64,000 nucleotides of DNA from Anaerobacillus alkalilacustris (GTDB taxonomy: Bacteria; Bacillota; Bacilli; Bacillales; Anaerobacillaceae): positions 597,106-661,105 of the forward strand of contig NZ_MLQR01000001.1 of assembly GCF_001866005.1 (NCBI RefSeq), given 5' to 3'. Of the stretch, positions 8,469 to 17,129 are shown piece by piece. The notes beneath the pieces are model-generated. The model was given only the letters and a program-made list of their open reading frames with translations, did not search any database and was not told where the DNA came from. A program made the translations under genes and the position numbers. The first letter of the stretch is position 1, and each line of letters opens with the position of its first letter.

Positions 8469-10028
8469 ATGAAAAAAAGTTGTTTAATGTTAACCACTAT
8501 TTTTGTAATATTTATGCTTCTAGCTGCTTGTTCGAAAGAAAGTGGTACAGACGAAACACCTAGTAATGATCAGCCAAATAGCGGGAACGATTATTCTGAA
8601 TTTGTCGGTATTGATGAAGATGGAAACAGAATCCCTGATTGGAAGGAAAGAGACATTGAATTAGTGTATGCGAGTAAATTCTATGGTGAAAATGATGAAG
8701 TAAATTCGATTTGGCTAAACATTGAAAAGTTTATGGAGAAATATCCAAATATTACCGTCATTCGTGATCGTCAGTTTGCCGCTGATGCAGATGATTTTAC
8801 GCAAATGGAAATGCTGACTGCAAGAGCAATGGAAGGTAGTTTACCTGATATTTTTTATTCTCCACTTTCAGCAGAATCCTATGACCGAGAGTTAACGTTA
8901 GATTTAACTCCTTATATTGAAACTGATGAGGAAGCCAAGTGGATTTCTGAAAATGCAAGAGCTTTCATGCAAACCTATGATGGTGCAGAAATTTATGGTA
9001 TTCCTTGGATGTCTGTTGGACAATTTGTTGGAATCAATACAAGACTTCTTAGAGAAAACAATATTGCCATCCCAAGCTATGATTGGACTTATCAGGATTA
9101 TGAAAGTTTACGAAGTGAAATTGCTAAATTGACTCCAGATAACCCTATTTTCCCTGGTGTTATTGACCTTTCTGAGCTTGGTCCTCATTATTTCGATAGT
9201 ATTCCAAATGGATGGAAAGGCTACAATGTCGAGACAGGAAGATGGGATTTAGCTAACAGTAAAGGATTTGGTCAATGGTTCGAACGCTTTGCACGAGAAG
9301 GAAAAGAAGGATTACATTTCTATGATTTATCGGAAGAAGAAAGAATTGAGAAAGTTGGAAACTTAGGATGGGCTTGGGGTGACGGTTTACAAGTCATTGA
9401 AAGTATGTGGATGTACGCACTAAGTGGCGATATAAATGAACTAGTTGTCAACCGTGAAATGGAAATTGACATTTACCCTATGCCTCAAGCTCCAGCAGGT
9501 GGTACGACTAGTCTTCGTGCATACTATGACACATTGAGCTTGTCAAGTGAATTGGAAGACGATCCAGTGAAAGCAGAAGCTGCGTTTCAATTGTTAAAGT
9601 GGCTTACGTATGGTGAGGAAGGATTAAAATCAAGATGGGCATTGATTGAAGAATATACTGGCTTGCCTGAGGATGCTCCTTTACGAGCAGAAGAGTCATT
9701 GATGAATTTCGTTCAAGGTTGGCCGATTACTACCAATCCTGAAGTATTACAACATCATCCTCTTGTTGTTGGCTTCCCAGAGGACAGCTCTCTAGCAGTT
9801 TATAACTTTGAAGCATTCAGAAATGAAGATTTCCAACAGCAATTAGCAAATCCAATACCTTATCCTAGACAAATTCCGGGTGTTGCCGATGCATTTACTC
9901 AATTAAATACGTGGGAAATTATGCACCAAATGAGAGATGAAGGGATTAGTTACAATGATATTGCCGAAGAATGGGATCTAATGATGAATGAGTATCTCGA
10001 TGACTATCTAAGACAGTATAACAGATAA
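8469..10028 (+). CDS. Extracellular solute-binding lipoprotein, large type, first gene of the surface-uptake operon
   Basis: Surface-anchored substrate-binding protein of a sugar ABC importer, 519 residues. The signal peptide has lipobox LAAC (Cys21), followed by a Ser/Asn/Asp/Glu-rich linker. SBP_bac_1-type features are PDIFYSPLSAESYDRE, IYGIPWMSVGQFVGINTRLL and AAFQLLKWLTYGEEGL. At about 520 residues it belongs to the long oligosaccharide-binding class. The start has AAGGGGGATATGA just upstream. It is transcribed from the module at 8306-8361 and followed after about 200 nt by a second, CBM-fused SBP in the same operon as two permease pairs. The 200-nt gap carries an imperfect hairpin around 10118-10160 but no clear terminator. 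The ligand is unknown; nearby pullulanase and amylases suggest an alpha-glucan oligosaccharide (inference). Confidence 0.88.
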   Translation: MKKSCLMLTTIFVIFMLLAACSKESGTDETPSNDQPNSGNDYSEFVGIDEDGNRIPDWKERDIELVYASKFYGENDEVNSIWLNIEKFMEKYPNITVIRDRQFAADADDFTQMEMLTARAMEGSLPDIFYSPLSAESYDRELTLDLTPYIETDEEAKWISENARAFMQTYDGAEIYGIPWMSVGQFVGINTRLLRENNIAIPSYDWTYQDYESLRSEIAKLTPDNPIFPGVIDLSELGPHYFDSIPNGWKGYNVETGRWDLANSKGFGQWFERFAREGKEGLHFYDLSEEERIEKVGNLGWAWGDGLQVIESMWMYALSGDINELVVNREMEIDIYPMPQAPAGGTTSLRAYYDTLSLSSELEDDPVKAEAAFQLLKWLTYGEEGLKSRWALIEEYTGLPEDAPLRAEESLMNFVQGWPITTNPEVLQHHPLVVGFPEDSSLAVYNFEAFRNEDFQQQLANPIPYPRQIPGVADAFTQLNTWEIMHQMRDEGISYNDIAEEWDLMMNEYLDDYLRQYNR

Positions 10029-10226
10029 TAAAGTTTGAGGTAGAGGATAACAACTAGAATTTGTTTGAAACAGTTAAATTATAAGTGCCTGTAAGAATGA
10101 GGGAGTCCTTCCAAATAGACTAGTTAGTTTTTATGACATTACTAAACTAAAACTGGTATGGGCTCCTTATACCTATTAAATTTATAAACTATAATTTTAA
10201 AAATTATTTGTATAGGTTGGGATCAT

Positions 10227-13200
10227 ATGACGAGAAAAAAAACGATCTTGTACACGATTTCCGCCCTTTTGATCATTGCGTTCGCTATTATTCTTTTAAT
10301 TGGAAAAGAAAATAGGAATAATAGTTTTGCAGAGCAATTATCAAAAGCCGATTATGAGCGTAGTATGGCTGCAATTGAAGCATATATTAGTGGGTTTCAG
10401 TCCGATAGTAATTATTATAGTGTGATGAAACAGTGGCTCACAGAACAGCTGTCAAATCCTACTAAAAGCTATACGATTGACCAGTCGCTCATTCATGGCG
10501 GAAAAATCTATGAAAACTCAAAAAATAATGGATATGGTAGTGACGTGATCTATGTAGAGCCAGGAGATCAATTATCCTTTGAAGTGGAAGTGAATGAAGA
10601 TGGACTTTATGAATTATGGCTTGATTATTATATTTTAGAGACGAGTCATTTAAATCCTGAGCTTGCTATTTTGGTTAACAATGAGATTCAGTACAACGAG
10701 ATGAATAGAATTACCCTCTCAATGGATTGGCAACCGGTTGCACTTGAAGGGGGACTAAAATATGACCGCTATGGAGATGAACTAACTCCTAGATCAGAGT
10801 TAATTTCCGATTGGAAAAGGGAAGGCTTGGTTGATCCTAATTATTTCTTTACTGGACCTTTAAAATTTAAGCTGGATAAAGGGATCAATTTAATTAGTAT
10901 TTCTCTCAACGAAGGCTATCTTTTAATTGGCGAAATCACAGTTAAAAATCAACCCGTTACGATACCTACGTATGAAGAATACCGTACGATGCTAACGACT
11001 GAAAATAGCTCTTCAGAGAAACTTATCACGATTGAAGCAGAAGGTATGTCACTGAAAAGTAGGCAAAGTATTAGACCGAAGTATGTTCGAGATCCTCAAG
11101 TGACTCCGTATGAGTACAAGACGAGAGTTCTCAATGTATTGGATGGTTATTCTTTCGGTGATAGTGGTGACAGAGTCGAATATCAGTTCAATGTGGAGGA
11201 AAGTGGCTATTATCATCTTACACTGAAATATTCTCAAGATACGAATAACGGAATGCCGACACAAAGAAGAATAGAAATCAATGGTGAAGTACCGTTTCAA
11301 GAGCTGGAATTATATATGTTCGATTATTCTAGCAGTTGGAAAAATGAAACACTAAAAGATGAAGACGGTAATTATTTTGAAATCTTTTTAGACAAAGGGC
11401 AACACACTCTTACCTTATCCATTAATAATTCTAACGTGAGGGATGTTTATCATGAACTTCTTACGACATTGGAAGCGATGGATTCAATTTCTAGAGATAT
11501 TTTACGCTTAACAGGAGGTCTCGTAGATAGAAAACGTGTATGGAGAATTGAGAGATATATCCCGGATATATCTAATTATTTATATGGGATTGCTGAAAGG
11601 ATTGAAGAACAAAGGGTTGCTCTTATCGAACTAACAGGAAAAGATGATTTACCAGTAATGAATGAGCTTGAAGTTGCTTATCAGTTAATTCGACAATTTG
11701 CGGAGAAACCAGATGACTTACCAAATTACATGACAAGATTTAATGAAGGGCAATCATCAGCCTATGGTCGAATTCAAACGATATTACCGATGCTCGTTTA
11801 TAATCCGATGCATTTGGATAAATTTTATTTTCATAGTGATATAGACTTACCTCGACCGAATGTGAGTGTTGTGACAAGTCTTGTTGAAGGTACTAAAGCG
11901 TTTGCGTATTCATTTTTTAATCCGAAATATAATGAAGCAGCGGTAATAGAAGATGATACAATCGAGGTTTGGGTAAATCAATCGAGATTATATGTAGAGA
12001 TTATGCAGCGGATGATTGATGAACAGTTTACACCAAATACAGGAATTAAAGTTAATCTTTCCTTATTGCCTGATGAAAATAAAATTATTTTATCCAATGC
12101 AGCAGACAGTACCCCAGATGCAGCGTTAGGGATAAGCCACGGTAGACCGTTTGAGTTAGCACTCCGTGGAATTGTTGAGGATTTACGTACTTATGGCGGT
12201 TTTTTTGAGTTAGCCAAGCAGTATAATCCAAATACATTTGTTCCATTTATTTATGATGAAGGTGTATATGCAATGCCAGAAACGCAAGATGTTAAGCTAC
12301 TCTTTTACCGTAAGGATATTCTAGAGTTCCTTGGTGAAGAGCCGCCCGAAACGTGGGAAGATGTCGTTAGCCTTATTCCGATGCTCCAAAGATATGATAT
12401 GAATTTCTTTGTTCCGCTCGGAGCGGATAGTGCCTATAAAGGCTTTGATACAACTACGCCGTTTATCTACCAATTTGGAGGAGAGCTTTATAATGAGACG
12501 GGTAGTGGGAGTGTAATTAATCAAGGAGGAGCTTATGAAGCCTTTGATTTTATGACTAGCTTGTTTACGGTTTATAATATGCCGATTACTACTTCTGCTT
12601 TTTATCAAAATTTCAGAAACGGGAAATCACCAGTAGGGATAGGGGATGCAAACCTCTATATTCAGTTAAAACATGCGGCGCCAGAGTTAGCTGGACAATG
12701 GGGAATGATGCCAATACCTGGAGTGGAAAATGATCAAGGTGTGATTGAACGTTGGGATCCTACCTATGGAAGTACGGCAATCTTGTTTAGTGCAAGCGAT
12801 AAAAAAGAGAAAGCATGGAATTTTATTAAATGGTGGACAAGTGCTGAGACACAAAGTTCGTTTTCCTACGATATTCAAGCAACATTAGGAAATCAGTTTC
12901 TTTATTTAACAGCAAACATTGATGGTTTTAGTAATAGTGCATGGCCATCAGAATCAAAAAGTGCGATTTTAGAGCAATGGGAATGGATCCAAGCAACAGG
13001 GAAAGTCCCTGGAGATTATATGGTGGAACGTGAAATCAGTAATGCATGGAATAAAGTCGTGTTCGATCGAGAAAATCCACGGGTGGCTATTGATAATGCT
13101 GTGAAAACCATCGATCGAGAATTGGAACGAAAGCTAAGGGAGTTTGGATATATTGAAAATAGTCAGCTTATCAAACCTTACTTTGTTCCAACGATAGAAA

Positions 13201-13241
13201 ATGTAGAAAAGTGGGTGAGACCAGATGGAAAAGAGCACTAG
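10227..13241 (+). CDS. Membrane-anchored protein joining two carbohydrate-binding-like domains to an ABC solute-binding domain
   Basis: A 1004-residue extracellular protein held by an N-terminal membrane segment (residues 7-26, no lipobox Cys). Two beta-sandwich, CBM35/CBM6-like regions follow, at about 85-255 (VEPGDQLSFEVEVNEDGLYE) and about 268-405 (ITIEAEGMS, then DSGDRVEYQFNVEESGYYHL). A helical linker spans about 410-560. The C-terminal 410 residues form an SBP_bac_1 domain (EDTIEVWVNQSRLYVEIMQR is close to its start; EGVYAMPETQDVKLLFYRKD; KKEKAWNFIKWWTSAETQSS). Typical SBPs are about 420 residues, so this is more than twice normal. Its stop overlaps the first permease start by 17 nt, which ties it to the importer. 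It probably captures polysaccharide and hands oligomers to the permeases (inference). The CBM calls rest on fold-like sequence patterns only. Confidence 0.8.
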   Translation: MTRKKTILYTISALLIIAFAIILLIGKENRNNSFAEQLSKADYERSMAAIEAYISGFQSDSNYYSVMKQWLTEQLSNPTKSYTIDQSLIHGGKIYENSKNNGYGSDVIYVEPGDQLSFEVEVNEDGLYELWLDYYILETSHLNPELAILVNNEIQYNEMNRITLSMDWQPVALEGGLKYDRYGDELTPRSELISDWKREGLVDPNYFFTGPLKFKLDKGINLISISLNEGYLLIGEITVKNQPVTIPTYEEYRTMLTTENSSSEKLITIEAEGMSLKSRQSIRPKYVRDPQVTPYEYKTRVLNVLDGYSFGDSGDRVEYQFNVEESGYYHLTLKYSQDTNNGMPTQRRIEINGEVPFQELELYMFDYSSSWKNETLKDEDGNYFEIFLDKGQHTLTLSINNSNVRDVYHELLTTLEAMDSISRDILRLTGGLVDRKRVWRIERYIPDISNYLYGIAERIEEQRVALIELTGKDDLPVMNELEVAYQLIRQFAEKPDDLPNYMTRFNEGQSSAYGRIQTILPMLVYNPMHLDKFYFHSDIDLPRPNVSVVTSLVEGTKAFAYSFFNPKYNEAAVIEDDTIEVWVNQSRLYVEIMQRMIDEQFTPNTGIKVNLSLLPDENKIILSNAADSTPDAALGISHGRPFELALRGIVEDLRTYGGFFELAKQYNPNTFVPFIYDEGVYAMPETQDVKLLFYRKDILEFLGEEPPETWEDVVSLIPMLQRYDMNFFVPLGADSAYKGFDTTTPFIYQFGGELYNETGSGSVINQGGAYEAFDFMTSLFTVYNMPITTSAFYQNFRNGKSPVGIGDANLYIQLKHAAPELAGQWGMMPIPGVENDQGVIERWDPTYGSTAILFSASDKKEKAWNFIKWWTSAETQSSFSYDIQATLGNQFLYLTANIDGFSNSAWPSESKSAILEQWEWIQATGKVPGDYMVEREISNAWNKVVFDRENPRVAIDNAVKTIDRELERKLREFGYIENSQLIKPYFVPTIENVEKWVRPDGKEH

Positions 13242-14202
13242 TATGAATAAACCCGCTGTCAATCAGCCGATCTTCAATACTCCGATGAAGCCAAAGAAAA
13301 GAACGATAGTAGAACGATTGAAAACAATAAAAGATTCTCCTATGCTGTTTATTTTACCTTACGCTTCTCTTTTTACACTGCTTATTGTATTACCGGTTTT
13401 AGTAGCGGTACTCTTGTCTTTTACCTATTTTAATACGGTGCAGTTTCCTACCTTTGTAGGATTTCAAAACTATATTGATTTATTTACAGGGGATACGGTT
13501 TTTTTACAGCATGCAATATCAAATACCTTGCTTTATGCGGTAATTGTCGGACCAGTAGGATATATGATGGCTTTCTTTCTAGCATGGATGTTATCTCAGG
13601 TTCCTCATAATATTCGGACGATTTATACGGTCATCATTTATTCACCTTCCGTAACAGGGCCCGTCATGATGGCGATTGTATGGAGAGTGTTGTTTAGTGG
13701 AGATCAGGTCGGCTATTTAAACTATTGGTTATTAGAGTGGAACCTGGTTAAAGAGCCTGTTCAATTTTTACAATCACCTGAATTTTTAGTTCCCGTTATG
13801 ATTTTCATTGGACTTTGGGGAAGTATGGGAGTCGGGTTTCTAGCAATGTTAGCTGGATTGTTAAATATTGACAAGACTTTATACGAAGCTGCAAGTATTG
13901 ATGGGATAAGAAATCGCTGGCAAGAAGTGTTTTTTATTACGATCCCTTCCATGAAGCCTCAAATGTTATTTGGGGCGGTCATGGCGATTATTGGTACATT
14001 TAATGCGGCAGGTATAGCGGCAACACTTAGTGGTGGTACACCACCACCACAATACGCGGGTTGGCTCATTGTCGATCATGCGAATGACTTCGGTTTTATT
14101 CGTTATGAATTGGGCTATGCATCTGCAGTGACGGTTGTACTTTTGTTAATCGTTGTCCTATTCAATAAAATCAGCTACAAATTATTTGGTGAAAGCAAAT
14201 AA
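13225..14202 (+). CDS. Sugar ABC transporter permease (MalF type), pair 1
   Basis: Integral membrane permease, 325 residues, six predicted membrane segments after a basic cytoplasmic N terminus. The EAA loop that contacts the ATPase is visible as YEAASIDGIRNRWQEVFFIT with IPSMKPQ following. Start ATG 13225 has GGGTGAG upstream and overlaps the preceding gene by 17 nt; ATG 13243 is an alternative. It is followed at about 33 nt by its MalG-type partner. No ATPase gene lies nearby, so a shared ATPase of the MsmX type encoded elsewhere is expected (inference from known Bacillus systems). Confidence 0.92.
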   Translation: MEKSTSMNKPAVNQPIFNTPMKPKKRTIVERLKTIKDSPMLFILPYASLFTLLIVLPVLVAVLLSFTYFNTVQFPTFVGFQNYIDLFTGDTVFLQHAISNTLLYAVIVGPVGYMMAFFLAWMLSQVPHNIRTIYTVIIYSPSVTGPVMMAIVWRVLFSGDQVGYLNYWLLEWNLVKEPVQFLQSPEFLVPVMIFIGLWGSMGVGFLAMLAGLLNIDKTLYEAASIDGIRNRWQEVFFITIPSMKPQMLFGAVMAIIGTFNAAGIAATLSGGTPPPQYAGWLIVDHANDFGFIRYELGYASAVTVVLLLIVVLFNKISYKLFGESK

Positions 14203-14235
14203 TTTCATTATTAAAGACAAAGAGTGGTGAAAACA

Positions 14236-15105
14236 TTGGCGAGTTCAATAAAATTTAATCCCAAGAAGTTTCATAGGGATCAGTTGAAATTTCATTTCTT
14301 TTTAACATTTTTATCGATTTTTATGGCGCTTCCGATCATTTTTATTTTTAACCATGCTTTTAAACCGTTTACCGAGTTATTTGCCTATCCGCCGACATTT
14401 TTTGTTAAAGCACCGACATTAGAAAATTTTCGGTTACTCGCAAATTTTTCTGCTGAATCAGGTATGCCTTTAACTAGGTATGTGTTTAACAGTTTATACG
14501 TGACGACTATGGTTATCATACTGACCATGTTAGTCAGCTCCTTAGCTGCATTTGCTTTATCAAAATTAGATTTCAAAGGAAAAGAAACCTTTAATAAAAT
14601 TAATACGTTAGCGTTAATGTTTGTACCAATTGCAGTAGCGATTCCGCGATTTATCATCATTGTGAATATGGGGATTTTCAATACGTATTGGGCACATATT
14701 ATCCCGTTACTCGCAATGCCGATAGGGATATTTTTGTTGAAGCAATTTATGGATCAAATTCCTAATGACGTCATTGAGGCGGCAAAAATCGATGGAGCGA
14801 GTAACTTGCGAATATACTGGAGCATCATGCTGCCTTTAGTGAAGCCTGCTCTTGTAACAGTTGCTATTTTAACCTTCCAGGCAAGCTGGGCAAATGTGGA
14901 AAGTTCCACCATATTTATGGATCAAGAATCGATCCGAACGCTTCCGTTTTATTTAGACACTTTAATCTCACAGTCTGGTAATATCGTGGCAGGTGCTGGG
15001 TTGGCGGCCGTGGCTGGATTGATTATGTTTGTTCCAAATCTAATTTTATTTATCATTTTACAAAATAAAGTCATGAATTCTATGGCTCATACGGGGATTA
15101 AATAA
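14236..15105 (+). CDS. Sugar ABC transporter permease (MalG type), pair 1
   Basis: Partner permease, about 290 residues, six membrane segments. The EAA motif is EAAKIDGASNLRIYWSIMLP. The start is uncertain: GTG 14224 and GTG 14227 are in frame, but TTG 14236 is best placed, 5 nt after AGTGGTGA, and gives MASSIKFNPKKFHRD. The stop TAA overlaps the next gene's ATG by one base, implying coupled translation with the NHL/Yip1-like protein. Confidence 0.9.
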   Translation: MASSIKFNPKKFHRDQLKFHFFLTFLSIFMALPIIFIFNHAFKPFTELFAYPPTFFVKAPTLENFRLLANFSAESGMPLTRYVFNSLYVTTMVIILTMLVSSLAAFALSKLDFKGKETFNKINTLALMFVPIAVAIPRFIIIVNMGIFNTYWAHIIPLLAMPIGIFLLKQFMDQIPNDVIEAAKIDGASNLRIYWSIMLPLVKPALVTVAILTFQASWANVESSTIFMDQESIRTLPFYLDTLISQSGNIVAGAGLAAVAGLIMFVPNLILFIILQNKVMNSMAHTGIK

Positions 15106-17129
15106 TGATGAGGAAATATGGGAAAATGATATTTTTCATTGTAATGATCTTTCAGCTTCTAAACCCTCATTCAACAGTAATGGCTGAAGTTCCGTATTAT
15201 ACGTACACCAGTGACAGTCAAGGAATGATTAGTAAGACTCAGACTGCCTATACGCCAACCAAGCAAATCAGTACCATAAATGGTGAAAAATTAGAAACAC
15301 CAGAGCATGTATTTGTCGACGATGAGGATTTTGTTTATATCACTGATAGTGCTCGTAACAAGGTTTATATTTTAGATAACAACTATCGATTTTATAAAGA
15401 ACTAATCAGTGACAAGTTTAGTGAAATTAGAAGTACTTTTGTGACGGAAGAGTATATCTATGTCGTAGATAGTTCCGCTAGTAAAATTTATATTTTTGAG
15501 AAATCGACTCATGAATATGTGAGAGAAATAGGTAAGCCTGAATCTCCTGTTTTTAACGAAGGTTATTCGTTTAGTCCGACGCATATCGCAGTTGATGTAA
15601 GGGGGAATATTTATGTAAGAAGCAGTGGTTCAGTTAACGGATTGATCATGTTAAACCGAGATGGTGATTTTATCACGTTCTTTGGTGCTAATCCTTTGAA
15701 AGTACCGCTACTAGACCAAATTAGGTCTTTCCTTTTAACCGAAGCACAACAAAGGAAGATCGAGCGGGTTTTCCCAGATGTTCCTAGTAATCTTGCTATT
15801 GATGAAAGAGGCTTTATTTATACAGTTACTTCATCGATTGAGACGAACCCAATCAAAAAATTTAATGTCTCAGGTACGAACTTTTTTTCAGATGATTTAG
15901 TAGCTACTTTCAATATGGAAAGCGTTTGGATTGGAAAGTATAACAATGTATATTCTGTTTCATCAGAAGGCTGGATCTTCGAGTATGATTCTGAAGGGAA
16001 TCTACTATTCTTATTTGGTGGTAATGATGTCAACTCAAGTAGATTTGGTCTTTTGCAACGACCGGTAAGCATTGCTTCAAAATCATCAGATGAGCTTCTT
16101 GTGATTGACCAAGGTGCGAAGATCCTCCAAACGTATGAGACAACGCAATTTGCAGATGCCGTTCACCATGCTATGTCCGCTTATCAAGCAGGGGAATATA
16201 CCGAAAGTAAAGAGTTATGGGAATATACGATGAAATATAATTCAATATTCGACCATGCACACATTGGATTAGGGTATGCTTACCTTCGTGAAGGTGTACC
16301 AGAAAGAGCATATGAAGAGTTTTATGCAGCTAAATATACTGAAGGAATTTCAGAAGCTTTTTGGGAAATGCGACAAGCATGGTTGGAAAATAATTTGAAT
16401 ATCGTATTTATGTTGCTAATGACGATCCTGATTGCATGGTATACTCATAAGTTCTTAAATCGAAAGTATCACTATGGAGTACTTGTCTCCCAAAAGGTCG
16501 GTGTCATCCGTCGAGTAAAAGTGATCGATGATCTGCTATATATGTTTTCCTTTTTGAGGGGGCCGTTAAATGGCATCTATGAAATTCAAGAAAAAAACAG
16601 AGTAGCCAAAAAATCATCAACAGTGATTTATCTATTAATGGCGATTACGTTTATTCTTCATCATATGTATACCAATGTCATTTTTGTACCTAAAAATGGA
16701 TACATCTTGTATGAATTATCCATCATGATCTTTCTTTTCATCTTATGGTTAGTATCGAACTATTTAATTTGTTCCATTAATGATGGAGAAGGTACTTTTA
16801 CCCATGTGTATAATGGTACAGCGTATGCAATCAGCCCGATTTTGATCATCATGCCAGCAGTCATTTTATTTAGTAATGGCTTAACGTTAGAACAGTCGGT
16901 CTTTTATTATCTTCCGATTCAAGCCATGTTCCTATGGGTCGTATTCTTAACGTTTTTTATGATCAAAGATATGCATAATTATGATGTCGGAGAAACGATT
17001 GGTGTCATTTCAAAAAGTATCTTTACGATGTTGATTATAGGCTTATTTATATTTGTTTTATATTCATTAGGAAACCAAATGATTCATTTCCTAATTGATG
17101 TTGTAGCGGAGGTGAGTAAACGGTGGTAG
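15105..17129 (+). CDS. NHL beta-propeller / TPR / Yip1-like multidomain membrane protein
   Basis: A 674-residue protein of unusual make-up. A signal peptide covers residues 1-28. About six NHL-type repeats span about 45-340 (HVFVDDEDFVYITDSARNKV, THIAVDVRGNIYVRSSGS, SNLAIDERGFIYTVTSS). A TPR-like pair spans 345-415 (AMSAYQAGEYTESKELWEYT, GLGYAYLREGVPERAYEEFY). A membrane segment at about 425-443 leads into a cytoplasmic loop, and then a Yip1-like domain of about five membrane helices runs from 500 to 674. Translationally coupled to the upstream permease and overlapping the next gene by 7 nt. No enzymatic residues are evident. It may scaffold the surface complex or couple sugar capture to the membrane (inference). 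ATG 15108 is an alternative start. Confidence 0.75.
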   Translation: MMRKYGKMIFFIVMIFQLLNPHSTVMAEVPYYTYTSDSQGMISKTQTAYTPTKQISTINGEKLETPEHVFVDDEDFVYITDSARNKVYILDNNYRFYKELISDKFSEIRSTFVTEEYIYVVDSSASKIYIFEKSTHEYVREIGKPESPVFNEGYSFSPTHIAVDVRGNIYVRSSGSVNGLIMLNRDGDFITFFGANPLKVPLLDQIRSFLLTEAQQRKIERVFPDVPSNLAIDERGFIYTVTSSIETNPIKKFNVSGTNFFSDDLVATFNMESVWIGKYNNVYSVSSEGWIFEYDSEGNLLFLFGGNDVNSSRFGLLQRPVSIASKSSDELLVIDQGAKILQTYETTQFADAVHHAMSAYQAGEYTESKELWEYTMKYNSIFDHAHIGLGYAYLREGVPERAYEEFYAAKYTEGISEAFWEMRQAWLENNLNIVFMLLMTILIAWYTHKFLNRKYHYGVLVSQKVGVIRRVKVIDDLLYMFSFLRGPLNGIYEIQEKNRVAKKSSTVIYLLMAITFILHHMYTNVIFVPKNGYILYELSIMIFLFILWLVSNYLICSINDGEGTFTHVYNGTAYAISPILIIMPAVILFSNGLTLEQSVFYYLPIQAMFLWVVFLTFFMIKDMHNYDVGETIGVISKSIFTMLIIGLFIFVLYSLGNQMIHFLIDVVAEVSKRW

